From assembly GCA_902477765.1 (NCBI GenBank), contig CABSIM010000018.1, positions 1 to 49,076 of the forward strand: a stretch of DNA of 49,076 nucleotides, read 5' to 3'. A program made the translations under genes and the position numbers. The notes under the pieces are model-generated. The model was given only the letters and a program-made list of their open reading frames with translations. It was not told the DNA's origin and did not search any database. Source of the stretch: an uncultured Clostridiaceae bacterium (GTDB lineage Bacteria > Bacillota > Clostridia > Lachnospirales > Lachnospiraceae). Below are positions 34,607 through 42,544 of the stretch, one piece after another. How positions within the stretch are numbered: the stretch's first letter is position 1; every line of letters begins with the position of its first letter.

Positions 34607-35318
34607 AGCGAAGCCCTCCTTTTCTTTCTCCGGCCGCCATACAGCTGTAGGCGGCACCATATTTCGAAAACGATGTCTGATACAGACGGTTTCCGGTAAG
34701 CACAGCACTCATCCACAGCGGTATGCCGCCGGATGTTTTGATTTCCATCAGGGTCTGTCCTTTTTTCAGAAGCGGAATGCCGTAAATTTCATCTCCAAGT
34801 CCCATGTCCTGTTCCCTGTAAAGAATGTTCTCATCAAAGGTGACCCTGAAATCACTGCCGTCTATGGAACAGAAAGCCTCTCTTTCATAGGAAAGAAAAA
34901 CCGCCGGATAAAGGGGACCATAGAATCCCCGGAAATAGTCGATTTCCCGCGCAATCTGAGAATCCGCCGGCAAAGCGGTGCCGGTTCTGAAACAGTCAGA
35001 TGCCTGGTCTTCCGGCATCGTCATTCTCCGTTTGTATACCACAGAGCGATACTTCTTTTTCAGTTCCACAAATACCGGGTCCCCCGGTTCTGTTTTTTTA
35101 TAACTGCGTACCCGCAGTTTCTCCTTGTAAACCGGTTTTTCCAGGGAACGGCGGATCAGCCGGAAGGAATCCGTGTCAAAGTATATATTTCTTATGGTTG
35201 TACGTCCATATGCATCCAGCTTCATACAGGGTTCCATTGCCCTGAGAATCTGTTCTTTCTGATGGCTATCCAGAAGATATTTCATTTCATATCTCTGGAA
35301 TGTTGCCTGATATGTCAT
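34599..35318 (-). CDS. VTC-domain (polyphosphate polymerase-like) protein
   Basis: 239 residues, a single soluble VTC/CYTH-like tunnel domain. The tunnel-lining basic and acidic motifs are present: EMKYLL at the start, IRNIYFDTDSF, KLRVRSY, VFVELKKKY and LMEIKTSGGIP. In yeast Vtc4 the equivalent residues bind ATP and polyphosphate and the Glu of the last motif binds metal. Whether this short bacterial form polymerises phosphate is not known. AGGAGG lies five bases before the ATG. It sits 33 bp after the HtrA-like gene and overlaps DUF4956, with which it probably forms a membrane complex. Confidence 0.88.
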   Translation of the reverse strand: MTYQATFQRYEMKYLLDSHQKEQILRAMEPCMKLDAYGRTTIRNIYFDTDSFRLIRRSLEKPVYKEKLRVRSYKKTEPGDPVFVELKKKYRSVVYKRRMTMPEDQASDCFRTGTALPADSQIAREIDYFRGFYGPLYPAVFLSYEREAFCSIDGSDFRVTFDENILYREQDMGLGDEIYGIPLLKKGQTLMEIKTSGGIPLWMSAVLTGNRLYQTSFSKYGAAYSCMAAGERKGGLRYA

Positions 35319-35351
35319 ATTACCTCCTCCTGTTCTGTTTTTGATATTGGT

Positions 35352-36326
35352 TTATTCATTCATCAGTGAGCCGATCAGGTCCATGACTTCTGAAATGGGG
35401 ATTGCGTATCCCATGCCTTCTACTCCTTCTGAGGAAATTTTGGCTGTATTGATTCCGATCAGCTCACCTTCCATATTCAGAAGCGCTCCTCCACTGTTTC
35501 CGGGATTAATAGCTGCATCTGTCTGAATGTATGTCTGAGACGAATCACCGTCACTGATTGTCCGGTTCACTGCGCTGACAATGCCTGTTGTTACAGACTG
35601 CCCATATCCAAGTGCGTTTCCTATGGCAACCACCTGTTCTCCGATGACAAGCTCATCCGAATTTCCTATGGCAACCACCGATATCTTGGAAAGCGTATCC
35701 CCCGAAAGCTCGCTTATGGCAACCTTCAGGACTGCCAGATCATTTTCTTCATCAAATCCGCAAAGCTGTGCCTCATATGTGGTATCATCCGCAAATGTCA
35801 CAGAAAGTGTGGTTGCGCCTTCCACCACATGGTAATTGGTGACCATGTACAGGCTGGTATCATCTGTATATATAATGATACCCGATCCACAGCTTACCGT
35901 TTCCTGCATCTGAACCGGCCCCTGGCTGTTCCGCCCGAACCGGCCGAAATAATTATACACTTCCTGTACGGAAATATTGGTTACGGATACCACAGAAGGA
36001 AGTCCCTTTGCCGCAATATCTGTCACATCCAGGCTCTGTCCTGAAGACATCTGCTCCAGGGAATATGACATGTCCGTCACTGCAGCCTGGACCGGTTCTG
36101 TCCCGGGAACTTCTCCGGAAGCTGTAAGCAGCCTTCCTGTGCCGTAAAAGGTACCAGCGGCCGTACTTCCGAACAGGACTGCGCTGAAAACCACCGCCAT
36201 GGCCTTTTTCAGATGCCGCCCCGTCCTTTTTCTTCTCCTGCGTCTTCGGTGTCTCCCGGGTATTTCAGCCAAGTCTGTATTGTTCCCGGTATTATTTTTC
36301 AATGTATCTTTTTCATATTCATACAT
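35352..36326 (-). CDS. HtrA/DegP-like membrane-anchored serine protease lacking a PDZ domain
   Basis: 324 residues. A 40-residue very basic cytoplasmic tail (GRHRRRRRRKRTGRHLKK) leads to one membrane segment (about 42-62), then a trypsin-like domain facing outward. The catalytic triad is complete: His166 in TNYHVVE, Asp196 in NDLAVLK, Ser278 in GNSGGAL. Classical HtrA carries one or two PDZ domains after the protease. Here the protein ends about 45 residues after the serine, so none is present. It is first in the operon. Its promoter is surrounded by TTTAAG-like repeats shared with the divergent two-component genes, so it is a probable target of that regulator. The role is probably envelope quality control or signal proteolysis. 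Confidence 0.9.
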   Translation of the reverse strand: MYEYEKDTLKNNTGNNTDLAEIPGRHRRRRRRKRTGRHLKKAMAVVFSAVLFGSTAAGTFYGTGRLLTASGEVPGTEPVQAAVTDMSYSLEQMSSGQSLDVTDIAAKGLPSVVSVTNISVQEVYNYFGRFGRNSQGPVQMQETVSCGSGIIIYTDDTSLYMVTNYHVVEGATTLSVTFADDTTYEAQLCGFDEENDLAVLKVAISELSGDTLSKISVVAIGNSDELVIGEQVVAIGNALGYGQSVTTGIVSAVNRTISDGDSSQTYIQTDAAINPGNSGGALLNMEGELIGINTAKISSEGVEGMGYAIPISEVMDLIGSLMNE

Positions 36327-36401
36327 AAAACCGTCTCCTTTTCTTTTCCCGGCGATACCGGTCCGTTCCTTTTCGCCTTTTGTTTTCTGTCTATGGGCTC
36401 A

Positions 36402-36461
36402 AGTATAAGAGGCCTTCCTTAATCAGACTTAAAAATCTGCCTAAAAGCAACCTTAAATCTG
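36402..36461 (-). promoter_or_regulatory. Promoter of the htrA operon with an upstream response-regulator repeat array
   Basis: Minus strand -10 TATACT (36402-36407). No consensus -35 is seen at the right distance. Instead, four CTTAA-type repeats occupy 36417-36461 (cores at 36418, 36428, 36441 and 36452). Read on the minus strand they are TTTAAG, TTTTAG, TTTAAG and ATTAAG at 10-13 base intervals. A poor -35 overlapped by direct repeats is the usual layout for activation by an OmpR-family regulator. Confidence 0.55.
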
Positions 36462-36472
36462 CAGGGAGGATT

Positions 36473-36511
36473 TTTAACTCTGTTTAAAGTCGGAGAAATA
36501 TGATATATAAT
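36473..36511 (+). promoter_or_regulatory. Promoter of the two-component genes with two TTTAA repeats
   Basis: -10 TATAAT (36506-36511), 17 bases, -35 position TTTAAA (36483-36488). Two TTTAA repeats, at 36473 and 36483, are ten bases apart and the second coincides with the -35. This suggests autoregulation by the response regulator. Confidence 0.55.
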
Positions 36512-36544
36512 AAAGAAAAAATAAAAAGGGAAGGAGATCTGAAT

Positions 36545-37219
36545 ATGAGACTGCTGCTTGCAGAAGATGAACTTGCCTTGTCCAGAGCCCTTGCAGCCAT
36601 TCTGGAACGCAGCAATTATTCCGTGGACGCCGTATATGTCGGCCAGGCAGCCCTTGATTATCTGGAAAACGGCGACTACGACGGAATCATTCTTGATATC
36701 ATGATGCCGAAACTGGACGGAATTTCTGTTCTGAAGGAAATACGGAAAAAAGGGAATTCCACCCCTGTTCTGCTTCTTACTGCAAAAGCAGAAGTGGATG
36801 ACAAAGTATCCGGACTGGACGCAGGCGCCAATGACTACCTGGCAAAACCCTTTCATTCCCGGGAACTCCTGGCCAGAATAAGGGCCATGACACGTCCGAG
36901 AACCGGCCAGGTCAGCTCCGTCCTCCGCATGGGAAATGTATCTCTGGACCGTTCCACCTACGAACTCTCCACACCATACGGAAGTTTCCGCCTGGCAGGC
37001 CGGGAATTCCAGATGATGGAACTGCTTCTGTCCAATCCCCGCATGGTGATTTCCACAGAACGCTTCATGGAAAAAATATGGGGATATGACAGTGAAGCCG
37101 AAATCAATGTGGTCTGGGTCTATATCTCTTATCTGAGGAAAAAACTTACGGCACTGAAAGCAGACATCCTTATCAAAGCCACAAGAAATGTCGGATACTC
37201 ACTGGAGGAAGTCCAATGA
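36545..37219 (+). CDS. OmpR/PhoB-family response regulator
   Basis: 224 residues. The receiver domain (1-120) has the acidic pair Glu7/Asp8, phospho-acceptor Asp51 in LDIMMP, Thr in LLLTAK and the switch Lys in AKPF. The C-terminal winged helix (about 128-222) has the typical REFQMMELLL and the recognition region VWVYISYLRKKL. The ATG at 36545 has AAGGAG nine bases upstream. The stop overlaps the kinase start (ATGA). It is divergent from the htrA operon and probably controls it and itself. Overall arrangement and binding-site type recall CiaR of streptococci. Confidence 0.93.
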   Translation: MRLLLAEDELALSRALAAILERSNYSVDAVYVGQAALDYLENGDYDGIILDIMMPKLDGISVLKEIRKKGNSTPVLLLTAKAEVDDKVSGLDAGANDYLAKPFHSRELLARIRAMTRPRTGQVSSVLRMGNVSLDRSTYELSTPYGSFRLAGREFQMMELLLSNPRMVISTERFMEKIWGYDSEAEINVVWVYISYLRKKLTALKADILIKATRNVGYSLEEVQ

Positions 37220-38463
37220 TCAGAAAACTGCGAATCAAACTGATTGCCGCGTCCATGCTGTCACTGTTTCTGGTCCTGGCCATTATCATCTGCTCCATTA
37301 CGGTTCTGAATTACCGGAAAATCATCCGCGATGCTGACCAGATCCTGTCTCTTCTCTCCGCAAATGACGGGACCTTTCCGAAAACCTCTGCCCGGAATCC
37401 CATGGACACGCCTCGTTCCAGACCCCATGCGGACCAGCTCATGCTGTCTCCGGAGCTCCCCTATGAATCCAGATATTTTTCTGTTTTCCTTGGCCCAAAC
37501 GGAGAGGTTATTTCTGTAGACACCGGCAAGATTGCGGCAGTGGACACCTCTGAGGCAATCCAGTATTCCCTGCATGTGCTGGAAAGCGGAAAGGAGTATG
37601 GATTTATCGATGATTACCGCTACTGCGCTGTTGATTCCGACACCGGCATGCACATGATATTTCTGGACTGCGGCAGAAGCCTGAATACCTTTCGGGCCTT
37701 CGTTTTTACCAGTACCCTGGTTTCGGCTGCCGGTCTCTCAGCCGTTCTGCTGCTGCTGATTTTCACATCCGGCCGCATTGTGAAACCATTTGCGGAGACC
37801 TATGAAAAACAGAAACGTTTCATTACGGATGCCGGACATGAACTGAAAACCCCGCTGACCATAATTCATGCTGATACAGAACTTCTGGAAATGGATCTGG
37901 GGGAAAACCAGTGGCTCAGTGACATTCAGAACCAGACTTCACGGCTGGCAGAACTCACAAATAACCTGATTCTTCTGTCACGTCTGGAAGAAGAACAGCC
38001 CCGCTCCCAGTCCGTGGAATTTTCCATATCGGACGCGGCGGAAGAGACTACAGAAACCTTTCGTTCCCTGGCCGTATCCCGACGGAAGCATCTGAGTTCC
38101 GACATACAGCCTCTGGTTTCCATGACCGGAGACGAAAAAGCCATCCGGCAGCTGATCAGCATTCTTCTGGACAATGCCGTCAAATATTCTCCGGACGGCG
38201 GCAGAATATCCATAACCCTGAAAAAGCAGAAAAATCATATTTATCTGTCTATATACAACACCTCAGGATTCATTTCCAGAAATCAACTGGGGCATCTGTT
38301 TGACCGGTTCTACAGAACGGATCAGTCACGGAATTCCGGCACCGGCGGTTACGGACTGGGGCTTTCCATTGCCGCTGCCATTGTAAATGTACACCACGGG
38401 AAAATCACGGCTTCCACCGAGGATGAGGCTTCTCTTCTGATCACGGTTGTGTTTCCGGTATAG
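37216..38463 (+). CDS. Sensor histidine kinase
   Basis: 415 residues. Two membrane segments (about 9-31 and 163-187) enclose an extracellular sensor of about 130 residues with no family I recognise. Then come the HisKA domain with His208 in DAGHELKTPL and the ATPase domain with the N-box LLDNAVKYSP and the G2 box GGYGLGLSIA. The GXG box usually written DTG is not evident, as in several kinases of this group. It is translationally coupled to the response regulator. It senses an envelope signal by inference from the neighbouring protease, VTC and lipoprotein genes. Confidence 0.93.
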   Translation: MIRKLRIKLIAASMLSLFLVLAIIICSITVLNYRKIIRDADQILSLLSANDGTFPKTSARNPMDTPRSRPHADQLMLSPELPYESRYFSVFLGPNGEVISVDTGKIAAVDTSEAIQYSLHVLESGKEYGFIDDYRYCAVDSDTGMHMIFLDCGRSLNTFRAFVFTSTLVSAAGLSAVLLLLIFTSGRIVKPFAETYEKQKRFITDAGHELKTPLTIIHADTELLEMDLGENQWLSDIQNQTSRLAELTNNLILLSRLEEEQPRSQSVEFSISDAAEETTETFRSLAVSRRKHLSSDIQPLVSMTGDEKAIRQLISILLDNAVKYSPDGGRISITLKKQKNHIYLSIYNTSGFISRNQLGHLFDRFYRTDQSRNSGTGGYGLGLSIAAAIVNVHHGKITASTEDEASLLITVVFPV

Positions 38464-38541
38464 CCTCAGACAGACCGGAGGATCCGCATGGAATACCTCT
38501 TCTTTTCCGGTATCCCGTTAAAATATGAAAATTCAGACAGC

Positions 38542-38573
38542 AAAAAGGAGCGGCATAAATGCCGCTCCTTTTT
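38542..38573. terminator. Bidirectional terminator between the kinase and PFOR genes
   Basis: Arms AAAAAGGAGCGGCAT (38542-38556) and ATGCCGCTCCTTTTT (38559-38573) are perfectly complementary. The A/T ends make it effective for both converging genes. Confidence 0.9.
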
Positions 38574-38597
38574 CTGCCAGGATATGCCTGTCAGGAT

Positions 38598-41500
38598 TTA
38601 TTTCTCGCTGTTGTCGTACAGAGCAACCAGTTTCTCCAGATACTCGTACTTCTCTTTTGCATTGTTTTCTGCCTTTGCAAACAGATCTTTTGCTCTTTCC
38701 GGATTCTTCAGTGCAAGAGATGTGTAACGAACCTCTCCGCCGATGAAATCCTGGTAGGATACGGTTGCAGGCTTGCAGTCAAGGGAGAACTTCTTCTCTG
38801 CAGCCGGGTTGTAACGGAAGATATTCCAGTAACCGGACTGTACAGCCAGCTTCTCTTCTGTCTGAGCTTTTGCCATACCTTTCTTGATACCATGGTTGAT
38901 ACACGGAGCGTAAGCAATGATCAGGGACGGACCCGGATATGCCTCAGCCTCAGCCAGAGCCTTGATGGTCTGGTTCATATCAGCACCCATGGAGATCTGT
39001 GCAACATATACATAGCCGTAGCTCATGGCGATGGCAGCCAGATCTTTCTGTTTTACTTCCTTACCGCCTGCTGCGAACTGTGCAACCGCACCGGTAGGAG
39101 TAGCCTTGGAAGACTGTCCGCCTGTGTTGGAGTAAACCTCGGTGTTGTAAACCATGATGTTGATATCCTTGCCGCTTGCAAGTACATGGTCAACGCCGCC
39201 GAATCCGATATCATAAGCCCATCCGTCGCCGCCGAAGATCCACTGGGATTTCTTTGCCAGGAAGTCTTTGTTCTTCACAATATCCTTGCATACCGGGCAG
39301 TCAATGCCATCCAGAACTGCAACCAGTTTATCTGTAGCAGAGCCGTTGAGTGCACCGATTCCGAAGGTATCCAGCCATTCCTTGCATGCTGCCTTTACTT
39401 CCTCGGAAGCTTCTGCAGATGCATATACGGATTCAACTTTTGCCTTTAAGCCGTCACGGATTGCGTTCTGAGCCAGAAGCATACCATAACCGAACTCAGC
39501 GTTGTCTTCGAACAGGGAGTTATCCCATGCCGGACCGCGTCCGTCTTTGCCTACAGTGTAAGGTGTGGACGGTGAGGAGTTGCCCCAGATGGAAGTACAT
39601 CCTGTAGCGTTGGCAATGTACATTCTGTCACCGAACAGCTGTGTCAGCAGTTTTGCATACGGAGTCTCGCCGCAGCCTGCGCATGCGCCGGAGAACTCAA
39701 GCAACGGCTGTTTGAACTGGCTGCCCTTTACGGTAGCCTCTTTGAACTTCTCAACAACATCTTTCTTGATGTCCAGAGTCTGGCCGTAATCGAAGCCTTC
39801 CTGAGCTGCCATGTTGGATTCCAGGCTTACCATGGTAAGTGCTTTCTCACCCTTCTTGCCCGGGCAGACATTTGCACAGGAACCGCATCCGGTACAATCC
39901 AGAGCGGAAATTGTCATTGCAAACTTGTACTGCGGCATACCTGTCATCGGTACGGACTTCTGGGATGCCGGAGCCTTTGCAGCTTCTTCCTCTGTCATGG
40001 CAATGGGACGGATAACCGCATGCGGGCAGACATAGGAACAGAAGTTACACTGGATACAGTTGTCCGGATTCCATACCGGCACATTAACTGCGATACCACG
40101 TTTCTCATATGCAGAAGAACCGGACGGAGTTGTACCATCAACATACTCTGTAAATGCGGATACCGGCAGGTTGTTTCCTTCCTGTGCATTGACAGCAGCC
40201 TGGATCTTGTTGACGAAGTCCACAACATCCTTTCTGCCTTCTGTTGCATGAACAAGGTCAAGACCTTCGTCCTCGCAGTTCTTCCAGCTTTCCGGAACCT
40301 TAACTTCCACTACGTGCTGTGCGCCTGCGTCGATGGCTGCCCAGTTCTTCTTTACAACATCTTCGCCCTTACGTCCGTATGTAGCCTGAGCTGCAGCCTT
40401 CATCAGGTCGATAGCCTTCTCTTCCGGAATGATGGCAGCCAGCTTGAAGAATGCGGACTGAAGGATTGTGTTGATACGGGTCGGGCCCATGCCGGTTTCA
40501 ATACCAAGCTTCACGCCGTCGATGGTGTAGAACTTGATGTTGTGATCTGCGATGAATTTCTTAACCTGTCCCGGCAGATGCTTCTCAAGACCTTCCATAT
40601 CCCATGCACAGTTCAGAAGGAAGGTACCGCCGTCAACCAGCTCCTGTACCATGTTGTACTTGCGGATATAAGCCGGGTTATGGCAGGCAACAAAGTTTGC
40701 CTTGTGAATCAGGTATGTGGACTTGATCGGCAGATGACCGAAACGCAGGTGAGACATGGTCACACCGCCGGATTTCTTGGAGTCATAATCAAAATATGCC
40801 TGCGCATACATATCGGTGTTGTCGCCGATGATCTTGATGGAGTTCTTGTTTGCGCCTACAGTACCATCTGCGCCAAGGCCCCAGAACTTGCAGTTGATGG
40901 TGCCTTCCGGAGTTGTTACAAGCGGAGCGCCCAGTTCCAGAGACAGATTTGTCACATCATCCACAATACCGATGGTGAATCTCTGTTTGGAATGGTTCTC
41001 GTATACGGCAACAATCTGTGCCGGTGTGGTATCCTTGGAACCAAGGCCGTAACGTCCTGTGAATACCGGAACCTGATCAAACTTGCTGCCCTTAAGAGCT
41101 GCCACAACATCCAGGTACAGCGGTTCGCCGATGGAGCCCGGCTCTTTTGTTCTGTCAAGAACGGAAATCTGTTTTACAGTTTCCGGAATTGCATTGATAA
41201 ATGCCTCTGTTGCAAACGGTCTGTAAAGACGTACTTTTACAACACCGACCTTCTCGCCCTTCTTTGCCAGGTAGTCGATGGTCTCTTCAATGGTATCGTT
41301 TACGGAACCCATGGCAACAATCACATGCTCTGCATCTGCTGCACCATAGTAGTTGAACAGTTTGTAATCCGTACCGATCTTGGCATTGACCTTGTCCATA
41401 TATTCCTGAACGATTGCCGGAAGTGCATCATAGTACGGGTTGCATGCTTCTCTTACCTGGAAGAAGATATCCGGGTTCTGAGCGGAACCTCTCTGGCACG

Positions 41501-42137
41501 GATGGTTGGGATTCAGAGCTCTCTTTCTGAATTCGTCAATGGCATCCATATCAGCCATTTCCTTCAGATCTTCGTAATCCCATGTTTCGATCTTCTGGAT
41601 CTCGTGGGAAGTACGGAAACCGTCAAAGAAGTTGATAAACGGAACTTTGCCCTTGATAGCAGCCAGATGTGCAACCGGAGTCAGGTCCATAACTTCCTGA
41701 ACACTGGATTCGCAGAGCATTGCACAGCCGGTCTGACGACAGGCATACACGTCAGAATGATCGCCGAAAATGGAAAGAGCATGGGATGCCAGGGCACGGG
41801 CGGATACGTTGAACACACCCGGGAGCTGTTCACCGGCAATTTTGTACAGGTTCGGGATCATCAGAAGAAGTCCCTGAGATGCCGTATAGGTTGTTGTCAG
41901 CGCACCTGCTGCCAGAGATCCATGTACAGCACCTGCTGCGCCGGCTTCGGACTGCATCTCTGTGATCTGCACCGTCTGTCCGAACATGTTGGTTCTTCCA
42001 TCGGTTGCCCACTCATCCGTAGCCTCAGCCATCGGGGAAGAAGGGGTAATCGGGTAGATGGCTGCCACATCAGTAAACGCATAGGAAGCATGAGCTGCTG
42101 CGTGGTTACCATCCATGGTTTTCATTTTTCTTGCCAT
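38598..42137 (-). CDS. nifJ: Pyruvate:ferredoxin (flavodoxin) oxidoreductase
   Basis: 1179 residues, single-chain PFOR of full length. It oxidises pyruvate to acetyl-CoA and CO2 and reduces ferredoxin, the central catabolic step of clostridia. The order is the pyrimidine-binding domain (YPITPSSPMAEATDEW), the gamma domain, the two-cluster ferredoxin insert (CIQCNFCSYVC and CTGCGSCANVC near 690-760) and the TPP domain (GCGETPYAKLL and GDGWAYDIGFGG). A further Cys of the proximal cluster follows CAGCGETPY. AGGAGGA lies nine to ten bases before the ATG. It is monocistronic, with a strong extended -10 promoter and a leader rich in inverted repeats. Confidence 0.98.
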   Translation of the reverse strand: MARKMKTMDGNHAAAHASYAFTDVAAIYPITPSSPMAEATDEWATDGRTNMFGQTVQITEMQSEAGAAGAVHGSLAAGALTTTYTASQGLLLMIPNLYKIAGEQLPGVFNVSARALASHALSIFGDHSDVYACRQTGCAMLCESSVQEVMDLTPVAHLAAIKGKVPFINFFDGFRTSHEIQKIETWDYEDLKEMADMDAIDEFRKRALNPNHPCQRGSAQNPDIFFQVREACNPYYDALPAIVQEYMDKVNAKIGTDYKLFNYYGAADAEHVIVAMGSVNDTIEETIDYLAKKGEKVGVVKVRLYRPFATEAFINAIPETVKQISVLDRTKEPGSIGEPLYLDVVAALKGSKFDQVPVFTGRYGLGSKDTTPAQIVAVYENHSKQRFTIGIVDDVTNLSLELGAPLVTTPEGTINCKFWGLGADGTVGANKNSIKIIGDNTDMYAQAYFDYDSKKSGGVTMSHLRFGHLPIKSTYLIHKANFVACHNPAYIRKYNMVQELVDGGTFLLNCAWDMEGLEKHLPGQVKKFIADHNIKFYTIDGVKLGIETGMGPTRINTILQSAFFKLAAIIPEEKAIDLMKAAAQATYGRKGEDVVKKNWAAIDAGAQHVVEVKVPESWKNCEDEGLDLVHATEGRKDVVDFVNKIQAAVNAQEGNNLPVSAFTEYVDGTTPSGSSAYEKRGIAVNVPVWNPDNCIQCNFCSYVCPHAVIRPIAMTEEEAAKAPASQKSVPMTGMPQYKFAMTISALDCTGCGSCANVCPGKKGEKALTMVSLESNMAAQEGFDYGQTLDIKKDVVEKFKEATVKGSQFKQPLLEFSGACAGCGETPYAKLLTQLFGDRMYIANATGCTSIWGNSSPSTPYTVGKDGRGPAWDNSLFEDNAEFGYGMLLAQNAIRDGLKAKVESVYASAEASEEVKAACKEWLDTFGIGALNGSATDKLVAVLDGIDCPVCKDIVKNKDFLAKKSQWIFGGDGWAYDIGFGGVDHVLASGKDINIMVYNTEVYSNTGGQSSKATPTGAVAQFAAGGKEVKQKDLAAIAMSYGYVYVAQISMGADMNQTIKALAEAEAYPGPSLIIAYAPCINHGIKKGMAKAQTEEKLAVQSGYWNIFRYNPAAEKKFSLDCKPATVSYQDFIGGEVRYTSLALKNPERAKDLFAKAENNAKEKYEYLEKLVALYDNSEK

Positions 42138-42162
42138 AGTTGATCTTTCCTCCTATTAATTT

Positions 42163-42185
42163 ATAAATAAAATGAATTTATTTAT
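42163..42185 (-). repeat. A/T hairpin just upstream of the PFOR ribosome binding site
   Basis: ATAAATAAA (42163-42171) and TTTATTTAT (42177-42185) are perfect 9-base arms with a 5-base loop, ending about ten bases before the AGGAGG. It could keep the ribosome site open or stabilise the 5' end. Confidence 0.55.
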
Positions 42186-42250
42186 AGTACAGTCCCTGCC
42201 TGTTTCCAGGGTACGCCAATACAGACAGGCAGAAGACTACCTGTACTATA
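42183..42250 (-). repeat. Nested inverted repeats in the PFOR promoter and leader
   Basis: Outer arms TATAGTACAG (42183-42192) and CTGTACTATA (42241-42250) are perfect 10-base complements. Inner arms CTGCCTGT (42196-42203) and ACAGGCAG (42225-42232) are perfect 8-base complements. The outer upstream arm begins at the last base of the -10 box, so it may be an operator pair. The inner part can fold in the transcript. Confidence 0.6.
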
Positions 42251-42277
42251 TTATAACAACTTATTAAGGAAATGCAA
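42250..42277 (-). promoter_or_regulatory. Strong promoter of the PFOR gene
   Basis: Minus strand: -35 TTGCAT (42272-42277), 16 bases, -10 TATAAT (42250-42255) with an extended TG motif (TGTTATAAT). The leader to the ATG is about 105 bases. Confidence 0.8.
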
Positions 42278-42453
42278 AGCGAAATCGCAGGTTTTTGCGT
42301 ACAAAATCCTGAACAATGCAGATTTTTGAATGTGGTTTTTCCGTATTGCGGATGATAATCCACATTATGAAATTTCATTTTTCCCTTTCCGCATCTTCGG
42401 CTTTTTTGTTCCAACGTGCCGGAAAATCTGCGGGCGGAAATGGCAGAACGCAG
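42278..42453. other. Intergenic stretch between the PFOR promoter and the VanW-gene terminator
   Basis: No gene is visible. It contains an inverted repeat AATGTGG...CCACATT (about 42332-42367) with a small CCG/CGG hairpin inside, and a T-rich tract near 42400. No promoter of good quality was found, so no RNA is claimed. Confidence 0.4.
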
Positions 42454-42493
42454 AAAACCTCTGTCCTGCACATTCCGCATGACAGAGGTTTTT
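42454..42493 (-). terminator. Terminator of the VanW-domain gene
   Basis: Arms AAAACCTCTGTC (42454-42465) and GACAGAGGTTTT (42481-42492), 12 bp, 15-base loop, T tracts on both sides. It lies about 50 bp after the stop at 42545. Confidence 0.8.
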
Positions 42494-42544
42494 CTCAATA
42501 CGTTTTCTGTTCTTTCTCATCCTGCCCGGTTGCGGGCATCTGTC

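Noticed and set aside
38598..42137. Horizontal transfer of PFOR because of its differing codon choice
   Set aside because: The difference fits a highly expressed core gene. There are no mobile elements or composition breaks at its borders.
40020..42143. 707-codon open frame opposite the PFOR gene
   Set aside because: It is a mirror of PFOR codon use, cysteine- and histidine-rich without any family resemblance, and lacks a ribosome site. The PFOR frame is certain.
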